A DNA stretch of 64,000 nucleotides, taken from Brevibacterium sp. p3-SID960 (GTDB taxonomy: Bacteria; Actinomycetota; Actinomycetes; Actinomycetales; Brevibacteriaceae). Each line of letters starts with the position of its first letter. Within the stretch, counting starts at the first letter, position 1. The position numbers were made by a program, and so were the translations under genes. Positions 14,129 through 21,809 of the stretch are shown piece by piece. The notes under the pieces were generated by a model that saw only the letters and a list, made by a program, of their open reading frames with translations, did no database searches and was not told the DNA's origin. The stretch covers positions 62,001-126,000 of the forward strand of contig NZ_JALXKS010000001.1 of NCBI RefSeq assembly GCF_025144725.1, written 5' to 3'.

Positions 14129-16594
14129 ATGGCTCAGCGGCAGGATGCGGCGCCGGCACGGCGGCTGCTCGACCTGGTCGGCGGGTTCGGTCAGCGTGAG
14201 GACCGGATCCGCCATGTCGAGACCCTGCCGGCGCGTCAGGCCGAATACGCCGACTGGCCGGACTGGGTGCCTGACGAGGTGGTCGGGGCCTGGCAGTCGC
14301 TTGGGATCACCCGACCGTGGACGCATCAGGCGGCTGCAGCCGAGGCGGCCCACGCCGGTGAGGATACGGTCATCTCGACCGGGACTGCCTCGGGCAAGAC
14401 CCTCGGGTTCCTGCTGCCGGTCCTCGAGGCCTTCGCTGCGACCCGTGATGCACTGCCCCGTCAGCAGGCGACGGCGGTGTATCTGTCGCCGACGAAGGCA
14501 CTGGCCCACGATCAGATGGGGAAGGTCAGCCAGCTCGTGCTCGCGGGGCTGCGCCCGGCGGCCTATGACGGGGATGTCTCGCAGGCGCAGAAGGACTGGG
14601 CCCGGGCGCACGCCAATCTCATCTACACGAATCCCGACATGCTGCATCGGACGGTCCTGCCGCAGCATGCCCGGTTCGCTCGGTGGCTGCGGAACCTGCG
14701 GTTCATCATCGTCGATGAGGCTCACCGGTACCGCGGGGTGTTCGGTTCGCATGTCGCCCTCGTGCTGCGCCGGCTGCTGCGCCTGGCCGCCCACTATGGC
14801 GCTCAGCCTGTGGTGATCGGGGCGTCGGCGACGATGGCCGATCCGGCTACCGCCTTCACCCGGCTCACCGGCCGGGAGTGCACGGCGGTGACCGAGGACG
14901 GGTCGCCGCGGGCGGCCGGGCATTTCGTGCTGTGGGAGCCGCCGCTCGTGCCGAATGCCACCGGGGACCCGGATGCCGATGTCTTCGACGCTCTCGGCGT
15001 CGATGGCCCGCTTGGTGTCGATGGCCCGCTCGGGATCGGTGTGGGGCCCGATGGTGATCCGCAGGGGCTCGGCGCTGAGGCCGGGGACCCGCTCGGCGTG
15101 CTCACCGATGGACCGCAGCGGCGTTCGACGATCGCCGAGTCCGCCGATCTGCTCGCCGACGCGGTGTGCTCGGACTTCTCAGCGATCGCCTTCATCGCCT
15201 CCCGCCGCGGCACCGAGGCACTGGCTGAGGCGACGCGTGCGGCGGTCTCGCGGTCGTTCCCGGAGCTCACCCGCACGGTCGCCGCCTATCGCGGCGGTTA
15301 TCTGCCTGAGGAGCGCCGGCTTTTGGAGACCGGTCTGCGCAACGGCCGGCTGCGGGCGGTGGCCTCGACCAATGCCCTCGAGCTCGGCATCGACATCGCC
15401 GGTCTCGATCTCGTCGTCATGGCCGGCTGGCCGGGTACCCTGGCTTCGCTGTGGCAGCAGGCCGGCCGGGCCGGGCGCGCCGGTTCGGAGTGGTTGGCCG
15501 TCCTCATCGCCCGCGACGACCCGCTCGACACCTATGTCGTCAATCATCCGGAGTCGGTGTTCGGTTCACCGGTCGACGGCGGGGTCATCGATCCGTCGAA
15601 CCCGTATGTGCTCGGCGGGCATCTGTGCGCGGCTGCTGCCGAACGGCCGCTCACCGAGGACGACTTCGCGCTCTTCGGCGCGACTGCCGAGCAGACGGTC
15701 GCGCAGCTGACGGCTGCGAATCTGCTGCGCCGCCGGCCGACCGGCTGGTACTGGACGAAGCGCGAGCCGGCTGCGGCACTGACCGACATCCGCGGCTCAG
15801 GCGGCGGCATCGTGCGCTTCGTCGATGCCGCGACCGGCACGGTGCTCGGCACCGTCGATGACGCCGGAGCGCTGCGGCAGTCCCATCCCGGGGCCGTGTA
15901 CGTCCATCAGGGCCAGACCTTCGTTGTCACCGATCTCGATCTCGATGAGCGGGTCGCCCTCGTCGAACCGCGCACCGTCGACTACACCACCCAGCCGAAG
16001 TCCGTCACCGAGATCAGCATCGAATCGGTCACCGCCTCTCGCCCGCTGCCCTCAGGCGGGGGCGTGCACCTGGGCATGGTCGAGGTGCTCGACCAGGTCA
16101 CCGGGTATCAGATCCGGCAGAACGGCACCGGCGTCGTGCTCTCCGAACACACCCTCGACCTGCCCGAGCGGACGTTGCGGACTTCGGCTGTGTGGTGGAC
16201 GGTGCCCGAGTCCCTGGTCGAGGAGGCCGGTATCGTGACACCGGATCTGCCCGGTGCGGTCCATGCCGCCGAGCATGCCTCGATCGGCCTGCTGCCGCTG
16301 TTCGCCGGCTGCGACCGGTGGGACATCGGCGGTGTGTCGACCGACCGGCATGCTGATACCGGGAAGACCACGGTGTTCGTCTACGACGGCCAGCCCGGCG
16401 GCGCCGGCTTCGCCGAACGCGGCTTCAGCGCTTTCGATGAGTGGCAGACCGCGACACTCGAGGCGATCGAGGCATGCGAGTGCCTGACCGGCTGCCCGTC
16501 ATGCGTGCAGTCGCCGAAGTGTGGCAACGGCAACAACCCACTGGACAAAGATGCTGCCGCGCGGATCCTCACCGCCTTGCTGCGCGGGATCTGA
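14129..16594 (+). CDS. DEAD/DEAH-box helicase of the MrfA/Hrq1 type (DUF1998)
   Basis: An 821-residue superfamily 2 helicase. Motif I is TASGKT near residue 90, motif II DEAH (VDEAHRYRG) near 203, and the second RecA domain carries QQAGRAGR near 450. The C-terminal DUF1998 domain ends in the four-Cys zinc site CLTGCPSCVQSPKCGNG. Bacillus MrfA and yeast Hrq1, which share this architecture, unwind DNA in crosslink repair. A variable insert with two GVDGPL units sits near residues 290-320. The start at 14129 (MAQRQ) or 14120 (MGPM) is ambiguous; upstream frame extension overlaps the methyltransferase and looks non-coding. It converges with the Tad cluster, the classical helicase/secretion neighbourhood. 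Confidence 0.92.
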   Translation: MAQRQDAAPARRLLDLVGGFGQREDRIRHVETLPARQAEYADWPDWVPDEVVGAWQSLGITRPWTHQAAAAEAAHAGEDTVISTGTASGKTLGFLLPVLEAFAATRDALPRQQATAVYLSPTKALAHDQMGKVSQLVLAGLRPAAYDGDVSQAQKDWARAHANLIYTNPDMLHRTVLPQHARFARWLRNLRFIIVDEAHRYRGVFGSHVALVLRRLLRLAAHYGAQPVVIGASATMADPATAFTRLTGRECTAVTEDGSPRAAGHFVLWEPPLVPNATGDPDADVFDALGVDGPLGVDGPLGIGVGPDGDPQGLGAEAGDPLGVLTDGPQRRSTIAESADLLADAVCSDFSAIAFIASRRGTEALAEATRAAVSRSFPELTRTVAAYRGGYLPEERRLLETGLRNGRLRAVASTNALELGIDIAGLDLVVMAGWPGTLASLWQQAGRAGRAGSEWLAVLIARDDPLDTYVVNHPESVFGSPVDGGVIDPSNPYVLGGHLCAAAAERPLTEDDFALFGATAEQTVAQLTAANLLRRRPTGWYWTKREPAAALTDIRGSGGGIVRFVDAATGTVLGTVDDAGALRQSHPGAVYVHQGQTFVVTDLDLDERVALVEPRTVDYTTQPKSVTEISIESVTASRPLPSGGGVHLGMVEVLDQVTGYQIRQNGTGVVLSEHTLDLPERTLRTSAVWWTVPESLVEEAGIVTPDLPGAVHAAEHASIGLLPLFAGCDRWDIGGVSTDRHADTGKTTVFVYDGQPGGAGFAERGFSAFDEWQTATLEAIEACECLTGCPSCVQSPKCGNGNNPLDKDAAARILTALLRGI

Positions 16595-16597
16595 TCC

Positions 16598-16972
16598 CTA
16601 CGGTCCTCCCGAACTGCCGGCGACGGCCTTGACCTTGATCGCCGGCAGCGGAGCCGGCAGAGGGGCGCTCACCGTCACGGTTGCCGCACCCAGGTCGGAA
16701 CGGGCGATGCATTCGGTGACCTTGAGATCGGCCTTCGCGGCCGTGGCGGCGGCAGTCTCACAGGGGTCCCCCGGTGCGATGCCGCGTGCGGCATCAGCGG
16801 CGGCGAGCGCTGCCAGGTCAGCTGTCCCGGCGGCCTGGGCGTGGATGAGGAAGGCCCTGCCGCCCAATCCGAGTCCTGCCACCAATGCGAAAGCCGCAGC
16901 GGCGATCATGATTGCCGCGACACTCGTCGATCCCGCATCAGACTCGCGTAGAACTGAAGCTGGACTGCTCAT
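16598..16972 (-). CDS. TadE-like protein of the helicase/secretion neighbourhood (Rv3654c type)
   Basis: A 124-residue protein with a short N-terminal cytoplasmic part, a Gly/Ala-rich transmembrane segment at about 19-42 and an extracellular tail. It matches the actinobacterial family next to helicase and Tad genes, similar to Rv3654c. It probably acts as a minor pilin-like subunit with the TadE-like protein encoded just upstream. Its ATG overlaps the stop of that gene by one base. No catalytic residues are expected. It ends 3 nt from the convergent helicase stop. Confidence 0.8.
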   Translation of the reverse strand: MSSPASVLRESDAGSTSVAAIMIAAAAFALVAGLGLGGRAFLIHAQAAGTADLAALAAADAARGIAPGDPCETAAATAAKADLKVTECIARSDLGAATVTVSAPLPAPLPAIKVKAVAGSSGGP

Positions 16973-17346
16973 CAGCCGCCCTCCGTCCTCGCTGTTGCTG
17001 ACGATGCGACCTCTTGCTGCACTACGCTCACCGGCCGCGGCAGACTGATGACGACGGCGACCTCGGTGTATCCGCCGTCGGTCCTGATCGTCACCTTCGA
17101 TCCTGGCCCGGCGCGCTTCTCAGCCTCGGCGACAACCGAGTGCTGCGGTTCTCCCCGCGCCGCCTCGCGGGCGGCGGCCCGGGCGGCGTCGTAGGCGCGC
17201 AGCTGGGTCATCCCGACGGTGGCCGCGCCTGCGAAGAGCGCCAGCAGCAGCACCAGGGCCGGCAGCACCATGGCGAACTCCGCGGTCGCCGCTCCCCGGT
17301 CGCTGGCGATCCGCCGCAGGCGCGCTTCGCAGGCTGGCCTGGTCAT
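16972..17346 (-). CDS. TadE-family pilus assembly protein
   Basis: A 124-residue protein with the TadE signature at the start of the membrane helix: DRGAATAEFAMVLPALVLLL (about 17-36), including the Glu that follows the processing-type Ala. The exposed C-terminal half is rich in beta structure. TadE-type pseudopilins contribute to assembly or tip structure of Flp/Tad pili in the envelope. The start is the ATG at 17346, immediately before the preceding gene's stop. Confidence 0.86.
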   Translation of the reverse strand: MTRPACEARLRRIASDRGAATAEFAMVLPALVLLLALFAGAATVGMTQLRAYDAARAAAREAARGEPQHSVVAEAEKRAGPGSKVTIRTDGGYTEVAVVISLPRPVSVVQQEVASSATARTEGG

Positions 17347-17347
17347 A

Positions 17348-17593
17348 TCAGCTGCCGAGCCCGAATGCCGAGCTGATGACGCCAGTGACGAGCTCGAGCA
17401 GCGTTTCGCTCTTGAGCAGAGTCACGAGCAGTGCCGCCAGCCCGCAGGCCGCCAGCGTGGTGATCGCGTATTCAGCAGTCGTGGCGCCTTCATCGGAGCT
17501 GATGCGCTGGGCCAGCAGGCGGGTCTGCTCGCCGCCTGTCATCTGCTGGTCCAGGCTGCGCGCCGGTGCTGTGCGGTCGTGTGTCGTGTCCAT
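17348..17593 (-). CDS. DUF4244 / Flp-type pilin
   Basis: An 81-residue protein. Residues 34-60 (EGATTAEYAITTLAACGLAALL) combine the Flp pilin cleavage-like site with a hydrophobic helix, and the tail after the helix is short, as in DUF4244 proteins in actinobacterial Tad loci (Rv3656c type). It is the best candidate for the main pilin of this operon. No prepilin peptidase gene is visible in the window. Start ATG at 17593. Confidence 0.85.
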   Translation of the reverse strand: MDTTHDRTAPARSLDQQMTGGEQTRLLAQRISSDEGATTAEYAITTLAACGLAALLVTLLKSETLLELVTGVISSAFGLGS

Positions 17594-17716
17594 GGTGTCT
17601 CCTCACTGTGTGCCGTTGCGGACTCCAGCTGCGCTGCCCACGGGCTGAGCACCCAGGGGTCGGCGAGCTGATTCCAGCCTCCGGTGACCGGTTGGCTGTC
17701 TCCAGATACCGCCTCT

Positions 17717-17749
17717 CAGGTGTGGATGGCCGTTGTGCGTCCACACCTG
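17717..17749. promoter_or_regulatory. 10 bp inverted repeat between the tadC-like and pilin genes
   Basis: CAGGTGTGGA (17717-17726) and TCCACACCTG (17740-17749) form a hairpin in the 192 nt intergenic gap (17594-17785), the only large gap in the operon. It could attenuate transcription, protect RNA ends, or mark a separate pilin promoter. Confidence 0.5.
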
Positions 17750-17785
17750 TGTGCGCAGACGCGATCCCGTGATCCACAGCCGCGC

Positions 17786-18511
17786 TCACTGGAACACTCC
17801 GGCCATGTCCGAGACCAGGGTGAGGACGACGGGGACGATGCCGAGCAGGATGAAGGCCGGCAGGATGCACACGCCCAGCGGGATGACGAGGGTGACGCCG
17901 AGCCGTGCGGCGGCCAGCTGGCGGCGGCGGTGCTCGCTGCGGCGCAGATCCGCTGACAGCCCGCGCAGCAGCGGCGCCAGGGCAACACCGGTGCGGCGGC
18001 TGAAGTCGATGAGCGAGACGACCGGGCGCAGGCGTTCATCGATATCGGGCAGGCGTGAGGCGATCGGCCCGGTTGAGCCGCCACCGGTGATGCGGTCCTC
18101 CCCCTGCGCTGCCGCGTGCACGGACCCAGGCTGCCTGCTGTCGGCCGGCTGCTTTTCGGTCAATTGGTTCTCGGTCGACTGCCCGAGTGCGATCGCGTGG
18201 CCCAGTCTGCCGAGCCCGCTTCGGTCACCGGCGGCCTGTGCGGCCAGGATCAGCGCCCGCTCCGGGGTCAGGCCGCTCTGCAGGCAGATCGCCACCAGCT
18301 CCAAGTCGAAGGCCAGCCGGTCGACAGCCGAGTCGCTGCCACCCGACCCGGTGCCCGAGGCTGGCTCACGGCCATCACAACCGCCGCCTCGGGTGCGGGG
18401 ATGGGCGCGGCTGCCGCTCAGCCGCGCAAGCCGGCCGGCGGTACCCGGATCGAAGAGCGCGACGGCGGCCGCGACGAGCGCGCCGATGACAGCGATGACG
18501 AACCCGCTCAC
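17786..18511 (-). CDS. Type II secretion F-domain protein, TadC-like
   Basis: A 241-residue inner-membrane platform protein of the Tad system. The frame continues upstream, but AGGAGG 5 nt before the GTG at 18511, overlap GTGA with the previous gene and the hydrophobic N-terminus (FVIAVIGALVAAAVALF) fix the start. The T2SS F domain spans about 50-200, and the last 40 residues form two membrane helices. A low-complexity stretch at about 105-150 interrupts the domain. It pairs with the TadB-like protein to anchor the ATPase. Confidence 0.85.
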   Translation of the reverse strand: MSGFVIAVIGALVAAAVALFDPGTAGRLARLSGSRAHPRTRGGGCDGREPASGTGSGGSDSAVDRLAFDLELVAICLQSGLTPERALILAAQAAGDRSGLGRLGHAIALGQSTENQLTEKQPADSRQPGSVHAAAQGEDRITGGGSTGPIASRLPDIDERLRPVVSLIDFSRRTGVALAPLLRGLSADLRRSEHRRRQLAAARLGVTLVIPLGVCILPAFILLGIVPVVLTLVSDMAGVFQ

Positions 18512-19236
18512 TGCGCCCTCCTGAGCATCGTGCGCATCCAGGCGCGGCCGGCCAGCAGCAATGCGATGCCGCCGCCGAGGCTGAGCGCCCCGGGCACGGT
18601 GAGCCCCAGGCGCAGCGGGTTGGCGCCGATGAACGCGCCGAGGCCGAGGGAGAACACCGGCAGCCAGGTGAGCACGCGCACCGTCGACTTCGGGCCGGCC
18701 AACGCCACTGCTCGTTCGCGGGCGGCGTCGGCCTTCTCGCGGCAGGAGGTCGCGTAGCGGGCGAGCATGTCGGCTGCCGGTGCGCCGGCGGTCTCGGCGA
18801 CGAACCACACGGCGGCCATTCCATCGAAGATGTCATGCTGGGCCGCCGGCAACTGCCCGGCATGCCGGCGGATCGCCTCGTGCGGGCGCTCGCCCAGTCG
18901 CAGCGAGCGTGCCATGCGGCCGAGCACCTCGGCGCTGACGGGGTCGTCGCTGAGCTCGCCGAGCTGGCTCATGATCGCCTCCGGCGGCATACCCACGCGC
19001 AGCAGCGCGGCGGCCCTGTCGATCATCGCGATCGCTGCGGACTCATCGTCCGGGTCCGAGGCGGTGCTCCCCTGACCGCGCCAGCGGGCGAACAGTCTCG
19101 GCCGGTTTGGGGTCTGGCTGCGGCCCGGGCTGCCCGGCAGCAGCTGGGTGAGCCGCCTGGCTGCCGTGTCAGCGCTCAGCAGCCACCAGCCGGCGGCCGT
19201 CAGGCTGCCGATGAGCGTGAGGACGACGGCGGTCAT
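18508..19236 (-). CDS. Type II secretion F-domain protein, TadB-like
   Basis: A 242-residue membrane protein with an N-terminal helix (VVLTLIGSLTAAGWWLL) and two C-terminal helices around the F domain (conserved helical core about 70-190). It would form the membrane base of the Flp pilus machine with TadC. The start is the ATG at 19236, overlapping the stop of the ATPase gene (ATGA). The open frame continues upstream in another gene's shadow and was trimmed. Confidence 0.86.
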   Translation of the reverse strand: MTAVVLTLIGSLTAAGWWLLSADTAARRLTQLLPGSPGRSQTPNRPRLFARWRGQGSTASDPDDESAAIAMIDRAAALLRVGMPPEAIMSQLGELSDDPVSAEVLGRMARSLRLGERPHEAIRRHAGQLPAAQHDIFDGMAAVWFVAETAGAPAADMLARYATSCREKADAARERAVALAGPKSTVRVLTWLPVFSLGLGAFIGANPLRLGLTVPGALSLGGGIALLLAGRAWMRTMLRRAQ

Positions 19237-20441
19237 CGGTGTGGCCCGGTGATGCCGCTGCGTTCGGCGAGGAGGGTGGTGAGCATGTCGAGGCCGGTGG
19301 TGTCGAAGCCGGTGCCGACGTGCCAGACCGGGTGCATGGCGATGCGGCCATCGGGCTCGGCACGCGGCACGCTCAGCTCGCTCACCTGCCGCGATGCACC
19401 CACACCCGCACCTGGCCCGGCTGTCTCGCCGGTCCGCTGCCGGCGAATGTGGATGACGACGTCGATGGCGCTGGCGACCTGGGAGCGCACTGCGGCCGGA
19501 GTCATCCCGGCCAGCGCGCCGAGGGCCTCCAGCCGGGCCGGCACCGCTTCGCCGGTGTTGGCGTGGATCGTCGCACAACCGCCCTCGTGGCCGGTGTTGA
19601 GCGCGGTGAGCATGTCACGCACCTCGGCTCCGCGGCACTCCCCGACCACGAGGCGGTCCGGGCGCATCCGCAGCGCGTTTCGCACCAAGTCGGTCAGCGA
19701 CACCGTGCCGGCGCCTTCGACATTGGACTGGCGGGCCGAGAGCTGCACGACGTGCGGGTGGTCGAGGCTGAGTTCGCGGGAGTCCTCGACGATGACGAGT
19801 CGCTGGTCGGCTGCCGATTCGGCCAGCAGAGCCCCGAGCAGCGCAGTCTTGCCCGATCCGGTGCCACCGGAGATGTGAAAGTTCGCCCGCCGGGTCAGGA
19901 TCTGGTGCAGCAGCTCGGCGATGGCGGCCGGGACCGCACCGGTGTCGATGAGTTCGGCGAGGGTGAATCCGCGCGGGCGCGGGATGCGGAAGGACATGAC
20001 CGTGTGCTCGCCGGACAGCGGCGGGATGACGGCGTTGAGCCGCACGCGATCGGGCAGCTGCACGTCGACGAGAGGGGTCGAGTCGTCCAGCCGCCTGCCG
20101 CCGAGAGCTGCCAGCCTGACGGCCAGCGCGCGCACATCGGATTCACCGCCGAGCGACAGCCGCACCCGCGTCAGGCCCGCGCCCCGGTCGACCCAGATGT
20201 CGCGCGGACCGTTGACGAACACATCGGTGACCCCTGGTTCATCGAGCAGCGGCTGCAGCGGGCCGGCCCCGGCCAGCTGCGCGGAGATCCGGGCGACAAG
20301 TTCGAGCAGTGCCGCCGAGCCGAGCACCCGCCCGGTGCGCTGGACTGCCGTCGCCACTGCCGAGGCGGTGATCGGGCCGGGATGATCGAGCAGGTGAGCG
20401 CGCACATCGTTGATGAGTCCGGGTTCGAGCCACTCACTCAT
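19233..20441 (-). CDS. Tad/CpaF secretion ATPase
   Basis: A 402-residue hexameric ATPase powering pilus assembly. The N-terminal domain runs to about 150. The Walker A motif SGGTGSGKT is at 191-199, the Asp box at 216-224 (VIVEDSREL), Walker B as LVVGECRGAEVRDML from 264, and the His box TGHEGGCATIHAN at 283-295. These match Rv3659c-type CpaF. It acts at the cytoplasmic face with TadB/TadC. Start ATG 20441 overlaps the upstream gene's stop. Confidence 0.94.
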   Translation of the reverse strand: MSEWLEPGLINDVRAHLLDHPGPITASAVATAVQRTGRVLGSAALLELVARISAQLAGAGPLQPLLDEPGVTDVFVNGPRDIWVDRGAGLTRVRLSLGGESDVRALAVRLAALGGRRLDDSTPLVDVQLPDRVRLNAVIPPLSGEHTVMSFRIPRPRGFTLAELIDTGAVPAAIAELLHQILTRRANFHISGGTGSGKTALLGALLAESAADQRLVIVEDSRELSLDHPHVVQLSARQSNVEGAGTVSLTDLVRNALRMRPDRLVVGECRGAEVRDMLTALNTGHEGGCATIHANTGEAVPARLEALGALAGMTPAAVRSQVASAIDVVIHIRRQRTGETAGPGAGVGASRQVSELSVPRAEPDGRIAMHPVWHVGTGFDTTGLDMLTTLLAERSGITGPHR

Positions 20442-21481
20442 CGGCCACCTGCGCTGGCGTAGTGCGGTGAGTCTGTGAGGATCCCGTCGAGCACTTCGGC
20501 GGCGAACCGCTTGAGACGGGTGCGCGCATAGGGGATGCCCTCCCCACGGTCGACCTGGGCGGCCAGCGACGGGTCGTCGCGGTAGCTGCCGAGCAGCTCC
20601 AACCCGATGCTCTCAGCTGCGAGTGCTGGATCGAGACCCTGCCGGTCGACACCGCGCACGGCCAGACCGACAGCCGGGTGGACGGCCCGCAGCCGGCTGG
20701 CCACGCACGAGGCAGCGATGACCGCGCGCACGCGGGCGGGGGTGACGAGAACGAGATGGTGGCAGCTGGAGGCCCATTCGACCGGAGCATGCCGGGGCAG
20801 GTCGACGATGACGAGGTCGAAGGCCTGTTGAGCTGCGGTGATGACAGCGTCGAAGACGTCCCCGGAGAGATCGGCGTGGGTCTCTCGATCCCAGGACAGC
20901 ACGGAGAGTCCCTCACTGCGCGGCAGCGCCTGCGGCAGCGTCGAGGGCCTCAGCCGCCCACGCGAGGTCGTCAGCGCAGGCCATCTGAGCCCGTCGATGT
21001 TCTCGTAGCCGAGCACAAGGTCGACGCCACCGCCGAGCGGGTCGGCGTCGAGCAGCACCGTCTCGACCGCCTCGGTCGCGGCATGGCGGGCGAGCGCGCA
21101 CGCCAGCACCGAGGCACCGGCTCCCCCGGAACCGGCGACGACCCCGATCGTGGTGGCCGGGCTGCCGGGTGGTTCGACGGCGTGGATCATCCGCTGGGCG
21201 AGCCATTCGGCGGCAGCCGGCAGCACGGCGACGGTGTCGGTACCGAGCCTCGCGGCCTGCTGCCACACCTCGGCGGCGTGGTCGACGGCGACGAGCACCG
21301 TCGGCGCGGACAGTGCCGGCAGCGGGTCGGTGACGTCCTCACCGAGCAGGACGAGCACGGCGTCCTGCCAGCCGCCGGAGTGCGGGGCCAGTACGTCGAG
21401 GCGGATGCCGATGCCGTCGGCGAGTGCGGCGCACTGCTCGGCGAGACTGGTCAGCTGGGTGACGAGCGCGATGCGGGACAT
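20438..21481 (-). CDS. CpaE-like/Ssd P-loop protein of the Tad locus
   Basis: A 347-residue MinD/CpaE-related protein corresponding to Ssd of mycobacteria (Rv3660c). The P-loop is degenerate, GSGGAGASVLACALA near 120, lacking the usual Lys-Gly-Gly pattern, as in this family. The Asp of LLDADPLGGGVDLVLG and the LVIVDLP strand follow. The N-terminal 100 residues are a receiver-like or pseudo-receiver region. CpaE localises the pilus machinery; Ssd was linked to septum control. I take the ATG at 21481 rather than an upstream GTG, since the extra residues are low-complexity. It is the first gene of the operon. Confidence 0.84.
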   Translation of the reverse strand: MSRIALVTQLTSLAEQCAALADGIGIRLDVLAPHSGGWQDAVLVLLGEDVTDPLPALSAPTVLVAVDHAAEVWQQAARLGTDTVAVLPAAAEWLAQRMIHAVEPPGSPATTIGVVAGSGGAGASVLACALARHAATEAVETVLLDADPLGGGVDLVLGYENIDGLRWPALTTSRGRLRPSTLPQALPRSEGLSVLSWDRETHADLSGDVFDAVITAAQQAFDLVIVDLPRHAPVEWASSCHHLVLVTPARVRAVIAASCVASRLRAVHPAVGLAVRGVDRQGLDPALAAESIGLELLGSYRDDPSLAAQVDRGEGIPYARTRLKRFAAEVLDGILTDSPHYASAGGR

Positions 21482-21741
21482 GCCCTCAGGCTCACCCGAG
21501 CCGGCTCTCCCCAGGACGCAGACCGCCTCGGCTGTGGATGACGACGGCGACACCAAGCGCCTGTGACCACAGGTCACCGGCGTCCACAGCTGTCAGCGTC
21601 AATGCTGGTGAGACCGCTGAATCGCGGGTCTCATCGGCGCTGGACCCGGGTGCAGGACCCGCCGGCGCGCCAGCATCGGCTCACGCGTCCACAGCTTCTG
21701 CGCGCACGTCGCATCCCGCCCATCGTCCTGCACACACGACT
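21482..21741 (-). promoter_or_regulatory. Upstream region of the Tad operon with a 15 nt operator-like palindrome
   Basis: GTGACC-ACA-GGTCAC at 21563-21577 is a perfect inverted repeat about 82 nt before the first Tad gene. A second inverted repeat, TGAGACC/GGTCTCA, lies near 21609-21632. No gene is seen here. The first palindrome is a candidate binding site for a regulator of pilus expression. Confidence 0.4.
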
Positions 21742-21782
21742 GCGCGCCCTGGTCCACATCGGTGATGCAGGCCAGGGCGCGC
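21742..21782 (-). terminator. Terminator after the YGSQ-repeat membrane protein
   Basis: An 11 bp perfect stem (GCGCGCCCTGG with CCAGGGCGCGC) with a 19 nt loop lies 28 nt beyond the stop at 21810. Confidence 0.7.
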
Positions 21783-21809
21783 CGTGTGCTTCAGGGTGCT
21801 GGCGGCTGG

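Noticed and set aside
12121-14199. Long plus-strand open frame opposite the methyltransferase
   Set aside because: It is a GC-rich antisense shadow with no recognisable domain and no RBS; several similar long frames exist opposite tmk, topA and acs.
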